NCBI RefSeq assembly: GCF_050219315.1
Contig: NZ_CP116939.1
Span: forward strand, 2,840,221 to 2,904,220
Direction of reading: 5' to 3'
Source of the DNA: Megasphaera_A sueciensis
GTDB lineage: Bacteria > Bacillota > Negativicutes > Veillonellales > Megasphaeraceae
Length of the DNA stretch: 64,000 nt
Shown here: piece after piece, positions 1 through 7,478 of the stretch
Numbering within the stretch: the first letter of the stretch is position 1
Layout of the letters: each line of letters starts with the position of its first letter
Translations under genes and position numbers: made by a program
Notes under the pieces: model-generated
Seen by the model: only the letters and a program-made list of their open reading frames with translations
Databases searched by the model: none
Told to the model about the DNA's origin: nothing

Positions 1-2
1 AA

Positions 3-932
3 GAACTAACAACATTGATGCTTGAGGGCCTGATTCAAAGTAATATTTCTATTATTGAAATGGGACATTGTACTGGATTGGGTAGCATGAAAGCAGGTGG
101 TAAAAAGTCTCCGGTAACAGATGAAGAATATTTAGAAGTGATACAACCTTTTGTCGATAAAGCAAGTATTGGTATGTTTCAAGCAGCGGCCAATGCAGAT
201 AAAGAATTGATCATGCTGGCCGCATCTAAAAAACTTAGTTTTTTACGTATTGGCGCTAATGCGGGCGATGGGAAAAATGCGGAACGCGCAGTCAAACTAG
301 TACGTGAAGCCGGATTGGAAGCAAAGTACAGCATAATGAAGGCGTATGTATGTACACCGGAAGAACTTGCAGCAGAAGCGGCTATGTTGGAATCATTTGG
401 GGTACAAGCGGTAACGATAATGGATTCTGCCGGATATATGTTTCCAGCACAGGCCGCAGAATATACGAAAAAACTTAAAGAAGCAGTGACGATACCGGTA
501 GGATTTCATGGTCATAGCAATTTAGGACTGGCAATGGCAAATGCGCTTGCAGCAGAAGGCAGCGGGGCTGATTTTATTGATTGTGGACTTATGGGAATGG
601 CCCGCAGTGCAGGAAATATTACGACAGAAGGTGCGATTGCCATGTTCCGCCGGGAAGGAAAAGTACAAGAATATGATTTGTATACCTTGTTACATTTTAT
701 TGATCAGGAATTGATGCCTGCTATGGAAAAGGAAGGATATCATAATCCTATTTCACCGATTGATTTGATTCTGGGATATTCCGGCTGCCATTCTAGCTTT
801 TTACCAAATTTTAAAAAAGTTGCGATGGAAAAAGATGTTGATTTATATAAACTAATCGTAGAAGTGTCGGCTAAGAATCAAAAAAATCCATCAAAAGATT
901 TGATGGAAGAAATTGCAAATACGTTGGGATAA
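3..932 (+). CDS. 4-hydroxy-2-oxovalerate aldolase-like protein (5' end cut by window)
   Basis: This is a DRE-TIM metallolyase of the HMG-CoA lyase/4-hydroxy-2-oxoacid aldolase type, which would cleave a 4-hydroxy-2-oxo acid to pyruvate and an aldehyde in the cytosol. The frame is open from base 3, so the N-terminal metal/active-site segment lies outside the window and the visible 309 codons are the rest of the barrel. GFHGHSNLGLA carries the two metal-binding histidines, and EMGHCTGLG resembles the family's E-x-GH-x-D-G-x-G segment. It is followed after 12 bases by a transporter and then a 2-hydroxyacid dehydrogenase, so a three-gene catabolic operon is likely. The substrate cannot be told from sequence. 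Confidence 0.75.
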   Translation, partial: ELTTLMLEGLIQSNISIIEMGHCTGLGSMKAGGKKSPVTDEEYLEVIQPFVDKASIGMFQAAANADKELIMLAASKKLSFLRIGANAGDGKNAERAVKLVREAGLEAKYSIMKAYVCTPEELAAEAAMLESFGVQAVTIMDSAGYMFPAQAAEYTKKLKEAVTIPVGFHGHSNLGLAMANALAAEGSGADFIDCGLMGMARSAGNITTEGAIAMFRREGKVQEYDLYTLLHFIDQELMPAMEKEGYHNPISPIDLILGYSGCHSSFLPNFKKVAMEKDVDLYKLIVEVSAKNQKNPSKDLMEEIANTLG

Positions 933-944
933 GGAGGATATATA

Positions 945-2294
945 ATGATTGCAAAGTCTTTGAATATGAAAAAGACAAAAGTTCGCTGGCTCGTTTTAGC
1001 GTTAATATTTTTAATTTACATGGTTGCAGGTGCAGATCGTTCTAATATTGGGATGGTTGTGCCATATTTGAAAGAATCTTTTAATCTAACCAATACAGAT
1101 ATAGGCGCTATGGCTAGTTTTTTTTATATTACTTATGCGGTGGTACAAATCCCGTCAGGACATTTATATGGAAAATATGGTGTTAAAAAACTATTTTCTT
1201 TGGCAGTTGTTCTTACTTCTGCAGCTACGTTAATTATGGGATTGGCAAATTCGGGAACGCATTTAAAAGCGGCAAGAGCCTTGCTTGGTTTTTCTGAAGG
1301 CCCAATCAATATTGGATGTCTTTCTACTATTAATAAATGGTTTCCGCAACAAGAGAAAGGTATTGCTACCGGCGTGTTTATGGCGTCTATCAAATTTTCT
1401 CCGGCATTTGTGCCACCCCTTTGTGCTTGGATTATCATGACATATGGTTGGCGTGAAGTATTTTATGTATTTGCGGTTCCGGGTATTTTTTTAGCGGTGC
1501 TATGGTATGTTTTTGTTAGTAATAGTCCAGAAAATAGTAAATTTATTAATGCAGCAGAGATTGACTATATTAATACTTCCGCAGTTTCTGTTAAGAAAGA
1601 AACAAAAAGTAACAGTATACAACCTGCTAAACAAAATCATGCGCTTGATGCGCTGATTCGTACTCGCGTTATTAATCCACTGGCCACTAATAAAGACGTT
1701 CTTAGGTCATGGAATATATGGGCAGATGCACTTGGGTATTTTTTCCTGGTAGGGATTACCTATACTATTATGACTTGGATTCCTACATATCTTGTTCATG
1801 TAAAGCATTTTTCTATTATTAAAGTAGGTCTTGTAGCGTCGGCGCCATGGGTCGGAGCTGTTATTGGCAATTTACTTGGCGGTATTATTTCAGATAAACT
1901 GTTTCAAAGCCGCCGTAAACCAACAATGCTTATTACGGCAGCCAGTACGGTATTTCTTATGATCTCCTTATTATATGCACCGGCTGATCCTACTGCGCTG
2001 GGGTTGCTATTGCTTGTAGCGGGTATATTTTTGAATTTAGGGTATTCGATGTTTTTAGCTTATCCAATGGGTATTACTACAAAAGAAAAATGTCCATTTG
2101 CAGCTTCAATAGTAAATACAGCAGGTTCTTTAGGAGGAGCTTTTGCGCCTTTTGTAGTTGGCGTTATATTGGATACCTTTAGCTGGAATTCGGTATTTGT
2201 ATTCTTAGCAATAATTTCTTTGATTACATTTGTATTGTTAATTACTATGATTGAACCGATTCAGAAACAAGTTAAGTTCGAAGATGAAAACTAG
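945..2294 (+). CDS. MFS transporter, anion:cation symporter (ACS)-like
   Basis: This 449-residue, very hydrophobic protein has the length and spacing of a 12-helix major facilitator. The N-terminal ADRSNIGMVVPYLKESF segment resembles ACS-family sugar-acid/organic-anion transporters (ExuT/GarP type); a long hydrophilic stretch around residues 200-240 is the expected central cytoplasmic loop. The start ATG is preceded by AAGGAGG. It sits between an aldolase and a 2-hydroxyacid dehydrogenase at 12-13 base spacing, so it probably imports the hydroxy- or oxo-acid that they process. Substrate assignment is inference from context. Confidence 0.8.
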   Translation: MIAKSLNMKKTKVRWLVLALIFLIYMVAGADRSNIGMVVPYLKESFNLTNTDIGAMASFFYITYAVVQIPSGHLYGKYGVKKLFSLAVVLTSAATLIMGLANSGTHLKAARALLGFSEGPINIGCLSTINKWFPQQEKGIATGVFMASIKFSPAFVPPLCAWIIMTYGWREVFYVFAVPGIFLAVLWYVFVSNSPENSKFINAAEIDYINTSAVSVKKETKSNSIQPAKQNHALDALIRTRVINPLATNKDVLRSWNIWADALGYFFLVGITYTIMTWIPTYLVHVKHFSIIKVGLVASAPWVGAVIGNLLGGIISDKLFQSRRKPTMLITAASTVFLMISLLYAPADPTALGLLLLVAGIFLNLGYSMFLAYPMGITTKEKCPFAASIVNTAGSLGGAFAPFVVGVILDTFSWNSVFVFLAIISLITFVLLITMIEPIQKQVKFEDEN

Positions 2295-2307
2295 GAGGCT
2301 ATAGTTC

Positions 2308-3252
2308 ATGAAGACTTATATTTTTGACCCAATTTCTAAAGATGCCTTGGCCTATGCCAAGAAACGATTGGAAGTTGTAACCTGGAATGACCCGGAAATT
2401 AAAAATTTTGCGGAGGCAGAAGCTGTAATTGTTCGTACGTATAAAATGACTCCAGAAATTATAGATCATATGCCAAAGTTGAAAATTATTGCTAAACATG
2501 GTGTTGGTGTAGATAATATTGATATTTCCTATGCAAAATCGAAAGGTATTGTTGTAACCAATACACCGACAGCAAATTCAAACTCTGTTGCTGAACTTAT
2601 TATTGGCCTTATTCTTGATTGTGCACGCAAGATTACAGCCAGCCATTTAGCTTGTATAAAAGGATTGGAAAAAAATCAGCCAATGTTTCTCAGCGGTCAT
2701 GAAATTTCCGGTAAAAGGATAGGACTTATTGGCATTGGACATATAGGTGCTATTGTAGGTAAACGGTTACAGGCAGGATTTGATATGGAAGTATTAGCAT
2801 ATGATCCTTTTTTAGGCCGGGAAAAAACAGAAGAAATGGGGTTTAACTACACCGAAAATCTTGAAGATATTTATAAAACGTGTGATGTTATTTCGATTTC
2901 CGTTCCTTTAAATGATCAAACTCGGAATATGGTAAATACGAGAGAATTTAGTATGTTTAAACCAAATGCGGTTCTTATTAACGCTTCTCGTGGAGGGATT
3001 GTAAATGAAGAAGCGTTAGCAACGGCACTAGATAATAAACAAATTTTTGGAGCAGCGATTGATGCATTTGTTGAAGAACCCGTACCGAAAGATCATGCAT
3101 TGTTTTTATCTTTTAACTTTGTAGGTACGCCGCATAACGGAGCCAATACCAGCGATGCCCTTATCCGTATGGGAACGGGGGCTGTAGATGAAATTGTTAG
3201 ATTTAAAAACAAAGAATCGACATGGACTAATTTAGGAAATAAACTACAGTAA
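2308..3252 (+). CDS. D-isomer-specific 2-hydroxyacid dehydrogenase (phosphoglycerate dehydrogenase-like)
   Basis: A 314-residue NAD-dependent dehydrogenase of the SerA/LdhA superfamily. The Rossmann motif GLIGIGHIGAIVG lies near residue 145, followed by the catalytic arginine in INASRGGIVNE, the glutamate in VEEPVP and the histidine in GTPHNGANT. At this length it lacks the C-terminal ACT domain of biosynthetic SerA, so a catabolic 2-hydroxyacid or 2-oxoacid reductase is more likely than serine synthesis. The start follows AGGAGG, 13 bases after the transporter stop, and the operon ends at a strong terminator at 3350. Confidence 0.8.
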   Translation: MKTYIFDPISKDALAYAKKRLEVVTWNDPEIKNFAEAEAVIVRTYKMTPEIIDHMPKLKIIAKHGVGVDNIDISYAKSKGIVVTNTPTANSNSVAELIIGLILDCARKITASHLACIKGLEKNQPMFLSGHEISGKRIGLIGIGHIGAIVGKRLQAGFDMEVLAYDPFLGREKTEEMGFNYTENLEDIYKTCDVISISVPLNDQTRNMVNTREFSMFKPNAVLINASRGGIVNEEALATALDNKQIFGAAIDAFVEEPVPKDHALFLSFNFVGTPHNGANTSDALIRMGTGAVDEIVRFKNKESTWTNLGNKLQ

Positions 3253-3349
3253 AAATTTATCAAATTGCTTTAAACATAGGCTATTCAGGGAGAAATAATA
3301 TCAGAAAAATTTATTTTCAATTAGTTTCATTTTTTTTAATACTATCCTG

Positions 3350-3391
3350 CTTGATGAGAAGATGATTATTATTTTCTCATCAAGTTTTTTT
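3350..3391 (+). terminator. Intrinsic terminator of the aldolase-transporter-dehydrogenase operon
   Basis: An 11-bp perfect stem, CTTGATGAGAA paired with TTCTCATCAAG, with a 13-base loop, is followed by seven T. Confidence 0.85.
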
Positions 3392-3478
3392 GTTGTATTG
3401 AAAAGTATATTTGATTTTCCTCTTATCTACAGTGCTTTCAGAAGTTAGTTTTTTGCAGATTATATCAAAAGAATATAG

Positions 3479-3574
3479 GGACTATTGCCGGTTTCCGATG
3501 AAAGCGAACATCCAGTTTTAGACCGCGTATTACAGCAAAAAATTAGACATACAAGAAGTCGCAATATTTATTAG
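3479..3574 (+). pseudogene. Decayed second copy of the small gene at 4412-4642
   Basis: The open stretch translates as GLLPVSDESEHPVLDRVLQQ followed by KIRHTRSRNIY and a stop. It matches the C-terminal third of the protein at 4412-4642 (GLLPVVDETERPVLDRVLQQ, KIRHARSHGIY) almost residue for residue. An in-frame TAG lies immediately upstream at 3476 and no start codon or ribosome-binding site is visible, so this is a fossil. The similarity continues a little past the stop (TAGTAAATA), after which both copies run into unrelated hairpins. The rest of 3253-3866 holds two hairpins and an AT-rich promoter-like stretch near 3740, but no other gene I can support. Confidence 0.7.
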
Positions 3575-3594
3575 TAGTAAATACTATGTTAATA

Positions 3595-3621
3595 CTCCCC
3601 GTATCGTCATGATACGGGGAG
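3595..3621. repeat. 11-bp perfect hairpin in the intergenic region
   Basis: CTCCCCGTATC and GATACGGGGAG form a perfect stem with a 5-base loop just after the pseudogene stop. No T-run follows on the plus strand. It may be a terminator relic of the decayed gene. Confidence 0.5.
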
Positions 3622-3866
3622 AGATTACTGTCAAAAATTGTTAAATTTCACTTCGTTTTTGTTCTTTTGGAATAAAACCTATGTTATACATAGCAAATTA
3701 TAAAAAATATTGTTTTTCTATAGAAGTATTTCTCCATTATGTTATAATAAATAAAAATTAACCATTTTGTGATAGAGCTCATAATAAACTTTAATATCTT
3801 GTTATAGAATATAAATATAAGGATGTACTGTTAAGTGATTTGAATTTGAAAGAGAGGGAATGCAAT

Positions 3867-4412
3867 ATGTCTAGACGAATTGGTGTTATTGTAGGAAGTT
3901 TGCGTAAAAAAGCTTATAGTCTTCTTCTAGCTAAACAAGTTATCGCATTATTACCACAAGGGTATGAAGGATTTTTAGTTGATATAAGTCATTTGCCGCT
4001 ATATAACGAAGAATTTGATGAAACAGTTCCACCTGAAGAATACGTATCTTTCCGAAACGAAATTGAAACATATGATGCTTTTTTATTTGTTACTCCAGAA
4101 TATAATCGTTCTATTCCAGCAGCCATAAAAAATGCATTGGATGTGGCATCTCGCCCTACAGGACAAAATAAATGGGCACAAAAACCAGGAGCGGTTATGT
4201 CAGTGTCGCCGGGGGCATATGGTGGATTTGGAGCAAACCATCACTTAAGGCAATCTCTTATGTTTCTAGATGTACCCCTTTTACAGCAACCGGAAGTTTA
4301 TTTAGGCAAGGTAAATACACTGTTAAAGGATGATGGCACCTTTATAGAAGGTACTGTGGAATTTTTACAGCAATATGTGGATGCGTTTATTAAACATATA
4401 AATAGATATTGA
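3867..4412 (+). CDS. NADPH-dependent FMN reductase family protein (chromate/quinone reductase-like)
   Basis: A 181-residue flavodoxin-like reductase. GSLRKKAYS near residue 9 is the FMN phosphate-binding loop, and TPEYNRSIPAAIKNALD near residue 75 is the family signature, as in ChrR/YieF/AzoR-like enzymes. It would transfer two electrons from NAD(P)H through FMN to quinones or other acceptors in the cytosol. An upstream start at 3840 exists, but ATG 3867 begins the conserved fold and has AGAGAGGG about nine bases upstream. The stop overlaps the start of the next small gene (TGATG), so the two are translationally coupled. Confidence 0.8.
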   Translation: MSRRIGVIVGSLRKKAYSLLLAKQVIALLPQGYEGFLVDISHLPLYNEEFDETVPPEEYVSFRNEIETYDAFLFVTPEYNRSIPAAIKNALDVASRPTGQNKWAQKPGAVMSVSPGAYGGFGANHHLRQSLMFLDVPLLQQPEVYLGKVNTLLKDDGTFIEGTVEFLQQYVDAFIKHINRY

Positions 4413-4642
4413 TGCAAATATTGTTAGGCCCTGCTGAAAAGTGGGGCTTTGTTTTTCCTCCACTTTATAAAACACTCTGGTGTAAAAACATATTAAAGTT
4501 CTTAGAACAAGGTGTAGATATTCTAAGTGTGCAAGATTTACAAGGATTATTACCGGTTGTCGATGAAACAGAACGTCCGGTTTTAGATCGAGTATTACAA
4601 CAAAAGATTAGACACGCAAGAAGTCATGGCATTTATCCGTAG
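4412..4642 (+). CDS. Small protein of unknown function coupled to the FMN reductase
   Basis: A 76-residue protein that I do not recognise. It begins in the TGATG overlap with the reductase stop and ends just before a terminator, so it is the last gene of a two-gene unit. The C-terminal part (residues about 40-76, with ETERPVLDRVLQQKIRHARS) is charged and probably helical. A decayed copy of exactly this part lies 1.07 kb upstream at 3479-3574, which argues that the reading frame is or was a real gene. It could be a partner domain of the reductase or remnant cargo of an earlier element at this site. Confidence 0.55.
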   Translation: MQILLGPAEKWGFVFPPLYKTLWCKNILKFLEQGVDILSVQDLQGLLPVVDETERPVLDRVLQQKIRHARSHGIYP

Positions 4643-4662
4643 TAAATATTATATAGAAAATA

Positions 4663-4694
4663 GGTCCTACTTAAAAAATAGGGCCTCTTTTTTG
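4663..4694 (+). terminator. Intrinsic terminator after the reductase unit
   Basis: An imperfect inverted repeat, AGGTCCTA with TAGGGCCT, is followed by a T-rich run. It has the same arm sequence and position relative to the att core as the terminator at 49169-49196. Confidence 0.6.
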
Positions 4695-4732
4695 CATGAC
4701 CAAAATATACCTAAAAGCAAAATTTTGTTGAT

Positions 4733-4756
4733 TGCGGTAGAAAATGCGGTAGAAAG
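4733..4756 (+). repeat. Tandem 12-bp repeat outside the prophage, probable fossil integrase arm sites
   Basis: TGCGGTAGAAAA is directly followed by TGCGGTAGAAAG. The pair has the same 12-bp period and the same position relative to the tRNA terminator and att core as the GGTGTAGAT pair inside the right end of the prophage (49223-49243), but a different sequence. Read on the minus strand it encodes LSTAFSTAINK, which looks like the tail of another integrase of the STPLSTPL type. Confidence 0.5.
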
Positions 4757-4783
4757 ATTGAAATATTACTTAAAAACAAAAAT

Positions 4784-4809
4784 AACCATACCGGGAAAAC
4801 GGCATGGTT
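4784..4809 (-). terminator. Orphaned copy of the tRNA-Lys terminator at attL
   Basis: AACCATACCG and CGGCATGGTT form a 10-bp stem with one G-T pair, closely matching the working terminator behind the tRNA at 49273-49298. After integration it lies next to the truncated tRNA copy. Confidence 0.6.
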
Positions 4810-4816
4810 ATCATTT

Positions 4817-4868
4817 TTTTTATGGTGGACCACCAGGGGCTCGAACCCTGGACACCCTGATTAAGAGT
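4817..4868. other. attL: 52-bp attachment core with the 3' half of tRNA-Lys
   Basis: The 52 bases at 4817-4868 are identical to 49306-49357: five T, A, then 46 bases covering the CCA end to the anticodon loop of tRNA-Lys(CTT). Identity stops at 4869 (T) against 49358 (C), placing the crossover at or inside the anticodon region, as is usual for tyrosine integrases. This copy lacks the 5' half of the tRNA and is not a functional tRNA gene. Confidence 0.9.
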
Positions 4869-4902
4869 TCTCTAAGGGGTGTTGTTGCAGAATGTATAAG
4901 AC

Positions 4903-4994
4903 TGTGTAGATAGCATGGTTGTCACATTCTTGCTATCAAGCCACTATATCACTGATGCGCATTTTTTACCAAAGGTGTAGATAACGGTGTAGAT
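4903..4994. promoter_or_regulatory. Putative integrase arm-type sites beside attL
   Basis: GGTGTAGAT occurs at 4974-4982 and 4986-4994 (12-bp period), overlapping the last codons of int, where it encodes the STPLSTPL tail. A near match, TGTGTAGAT, lies at 4903-4911. The same pair with the same 12-bp period is found at 49223-49243 inside attR. Paired direct repeats on both sides of a core are the known layout of arm-type binding sites for lambda-type integrases; binding here is inference. Confidence 0.55.
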
Positions 4995-6193
4995 GAATTA
5001 TCGCTTTTTGACCTCACAAGATTATCCATTGCATCCGCTGTTATGGATGCCATTTTGTCAGTGACATGTTGGTATAAATTTTGTGTTATTGTTGTTGAAG
5101 AGTGCCGCAATTGTCGACTTACGTATTTGATATTAATATCAGATTCAAGTAATAAAGTAGCAGCAGTGTGACGTAGGTCATGAGCCCGGATAATAGGTAA
5201 TGGATCATTTGGATGTGAAATATTATATTCCTCAATTACTTTATGTACAACATAGTAAATGTAGTGGTTGTCATATGGATCGCCAACATCATTGGACAAG
5301 ATAAAATTATCGTCATGATATACTGGTCCTAATTTTAGATGAAAAGTATCATATTGTAATTTACGTTTATTAAGCAGATCACCTACATATTCTGGCAGTC
5401 GTATTGTGGCTTCAGAAGCTTTTGTTTTAACCTTATCGAGAACATACCATGTATTGCCGGATTTATGACAGTATTCATACGCATTTTCATTTATGCCTTC
5501 CATATCATGGCGGCACAGGTTATGCTGAATATAAAGTTTCCCTGTTTCTTTTTCGTAATCCTGCCAACGCAGCCCGCATGACTCAGAACTTCGAAGACCA
5601 CATAACATACCAAGGGAAATGATTAGATTATATCGCACATCCATTTGTTCAGACTGTCTTAGAAGTGCAAGTGCCTGATCATGGTCGTATGCTTTAGCGG
5701 GGGATTCTGTCATAGCGGGAATGTCGGCTACTGTCGCAGGATTTTTAGTTAATGTTCCCCATTTTACAGCTTTATTCAAGGCTGCTCTAAGCATTCGATG
5801 AATCATACGTACGGTTGAAGCAGAAAGGCCGTCAGTCATCATTTTTCGATACATCTTTGATATTTGTAAAGGTGATAATCGATCAAGTCGAGTACTGCCC
5901 AGATAAGCATTTACTTTATTAGAACAATATTTATAATTTTCATAGGTTCCTAATGATCTTGCGGGAGGTTTTATAGATGTATCCAGCCAATCGGTAAGAT
6001 ATTCTTTCAAAACTGGGATATCTTTAGATGCCTGAAGCAGAACACCATCGTCACGATCAGTAAGAAGATGGCGTTCCATTTTTTCTGCTTCACGGTGTCC
6101 ACCGTCTACTTTATACCACTTACGTTTCTTTTTACCCGAAAAATCTCGATATACGATAACGACATAATAATGTCCATATTTTTGTGTAATCAT
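4949..6193 (-). CDS. int: Tyrosine site-specific integrase
   Basis: A 414-residue phage integrase that recombines attP with the tRNA-Lys attB. The N-terminal ~60 residues form a basic AP2-like arm-binding domain, a SAM-like core-binding domain spans about 65-155, and the catalytic domain about 170-385. Active-site residues are visible: R201 in GLRSSE, H338 and R341 in HDLRH, H364 in LRHSS and the nucleophile Y374 in NLYQH. The C-terminal STPLSTPL is encoded by a tandem 12-bp repeat that also occurs at the other prophage end. The stop lies 80 bp from attL. The start follows AAAGGAG, with TATACT directly upstream and therefore a very short leader. Confidence 0.95.
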   Translation of the reverse strand: MITQKYGHYYVVIVYRDFSGKKKRKWYKVDGGHREAEKMERHLLTDRDDGVLLQASKDIPVLKEYLTDWLDTSIKPPARSLGTYENYKYCSNKVNAYLGSTRLDRLSPLQISKMYRKMMTDGLSASTVRMIHRMLRAALNKAVKWGTLTKNPATVADIPAMTESPAKAYDHDQALALLRQSEQMDVRYNLIISLGMLCGLRSSESCGLRWQDYEKETGKLYIQHNLCRHDMEGINENAYEYCHKSGNTWYVLDKVKTKASEATIRLPEYVGDLLNKRKLQYDTFHLKLGPVYHDDNFILSNDVGDPYDNHYIYYVVHKVIEEYNISHPNDPLPIIRAHDLRHTAATLLLESDINIKYVSRQLRHSSTTITQNLYQHVTDKMASITADAMDNLVRSKSDNSSTPLSTPLVKNAHQ

Positions 6194-6250
6194 AAAAAAT
6201 CAACTCCTTTAAGTATAGTGAATAAAGGGTTGATATGATATACTAAACAA

Positions 6251-6324
6251 GTAATCAGCCCATTTTGATAGGTGGTGCGATTGCGTTTTCCCTCATTGTG
6301 TTCCAGCACAGTGGGGGATTTTTT
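6251..6324 (+). ncRNA. Predicted small RNA unit 1 with conserved 19-mer and intrinsic terminator
   Basis: An extended -10 (TGATATACT, 6236-6244) precedes about 75 bases ending in an 11-bp stem (6290-6300 with 6307-6317, G-U pairs allowed), a 6-base loop and six T. The 19-mer GGTGCGATTGCGTTTTCCC (6274-6292) recurs at 7428-7446, followed by a stem of the same length and loop size but different sequence. No rightward ORF is served by this terminator, so a short noncoding transcript divergent from int is the simplest reading. The 5' end is inferred. Confidence 0.5.
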
Positions 6325-6422
6325 ATTGTCGTTCATTTTCCATTGCCGTAGTTGTAGTAAAGCTACTTTGTGTCTATAATATAGGCATAAAAATCTACTA
6401 AGAAAAAAACCTATGAGAACAA

Positions 6423-7211
6423 TTAATAATTAATTGTTCTATAAATTAAAATCGGAGTAATAGAATATTGGGTAGAAGAATAAAATTGATTTAAAGCTTT
6501 AGAACAGATATCAACAAAATCTTCTAATGTTTTAGCATCATCAGATGGAACGGTCAATTGCGTAGAAGATACATCTAAAATGCCTAGTGTATACCACTTG
6601 CCGGGTAAGTCTACACCATATGTTCTATTTAAATCAGATTGTTTAATTGATAAACATCCTTCCCGCAATGTCCCGTTAATAGGTGTGCCTAAAAAGGGTA
6701 TAGATAATTCTATTGCATCATCCATAGCAAAAATCATGTCTTGCATTAGTTTAATGCCTTTGCGAGTGTCTTTATCTTGAGGGATTTTAAACATAGCAAG
6801 ATTTTTAGTAACCATAGGCATTAGGGATTTTATGGAACGCATGTCACGAATTTTTATGGGAGCCTCAATTACAACTAGTTTTCCGATACATGGGTTTGGA
6901 AATTCTACTAAAGAAGGAATCGCTAAATCATTTAATAAGTTGATAAGTTGGCTGTGATAAGGGTCATAATATTCTTCTGATTTTTCGTTGCTTTTATTAT
7001 CTGAAAAATATTTTCCAGAGACAACCCCAACAGAACCGTTTCCAGAAATAGAAGAACCCTCAGAAGTGCCTGTTGTCTTGGTCACACTTCTCAGGGTTCC
7101 ATTACGTATTTGCGAAATTAACGAATCAACACGTTCTTTATCTACATACAAAAAATCAATCAACGTTGAATCTTCAAAAAGCTCAGATCCGGTTTTGTCT
7201 TCTTTCCCCAT
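6423..7211 (-). CDS. DUF6414-like protein
   Basis: A 262-residue soluble protein resembling DUF6414-type proteins in its start, FLYVDKERVDSLISQIRNG, followed by a Ser/Gly-rich linker (about residues 43-70) and a longer alpha/beta region. The family assignment is from memory of the motif and is tentative; no catalytic motif is visible. Start ATG 7211 has GAGGAGG upstream. It overlaps by 52 bases a 50-codon ORF that starts at 7312, and the pair has its own extended -10. The pair is flanked by the two small-RNA units and lies in the lysogeny block, so a prophage-expressed accessory role (exclusion or defence) is plausible but unproven. Confidence 0.5.
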   Translation of the reverse strand: MGKEDKTGSELFEDSTLIDFLYVDKERVDSLISQIRNGTLRSVTKTTGTSEGSSISGNGSVGVVSGKYFSDNKSNEKSEEYYDPYHSQLINLLNDLAIPSLVEFPNPCIGKLVVIEAPIKIRDMRSIKSLMPMVTKNLAMFKIPQDKDTRKGIKLMQDMIFAMDDAIELSIPFLGTPINGTLREGCLSIKQSDLNRTYGVDLPGKWYTLGILDVSSTQLTVPSDDAKTLEDFVDICSKALNQFYSSTQYSITPILIYRTINY

Positions 7212-7312
7212 TTTCCTACCTCCTCAGATATTTTTTTACAGCGGGAGGCATGTTCATCGTATCTTTTCTTTAATTCTTTCATATCAATTTTAATTTCAAT
7301 TTGATTATTCAT
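7160..7312 (-). CDS. Short leader ORF overlapping the DUF6414-like gene
   Basis: A 50-residue basic/acidic helical peptide starting MNNQIEIKIDMKELKKRY. It has a strong ribosome-binding site (GGAGG, seven bases before ATG) and an extended -10 (TGTTATAAT, 7334-7342) a few bases further up, so it is the first cistron from that promoter. It runs 52 bases into the next gene in another frame, so the two may be coupled. No relatives are recognised. Confidence 0.5.
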   Translation of the reverse strand: MNNQIEIKIDMKELKKRYDEHASRCKKISEEVGKWGKKTKPDLSFLKIQR

Positions 7313-7403
7313 TTTAATACCTCCTTTTTTTCATTATAACAGTATAAAGAGAAGTGTACAATATTATTTTGTTTTAGTTGAATTACTTTGATATATTTTG
7401 ACT

Positions 7404-7478
7404 ATGGCTATCAACTCCTTTGAGATTGGTGCGATTGCGTTTTCCCGTTATTGGTTGCCGCCGGTGACGGGATTTTTT
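7404..7478 (+). ncRNA. Predicted small RNA unit 2, carries an anti-ribosome-binding-site segment
   Basis: An extended -10-like TGATATATT (7389-7397) precedes about 75 bases with ATCAACTCCTTT (7410-7421), the 19-mer GGTGCGATTGCGTTTTCCC (7428-7446), and an 11-bp stem (7444-7454 with 7461-7471), 6-base loop and six T. Stem positions differ from unit 1 but remain paired. The 12-mer at 7410 is identical to the plus strand of the int leader (6199-6210), so the RNA could pair with the int ribosome-binding site. The terminator runs into the Fic stop codon on the other strand. Confidence 0.5.

Noticed and set aside
4823..4868. Second tRNA-Lys gene
   Set aside because: Only the 3' half is present; the 5' half is replaced by phage sequence. 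It is attL.
4626..4913. 95-codon open frame across attL
   Set aside because: It reads through the terminator, the repeat and the partial tRNA, so it is not a gene.
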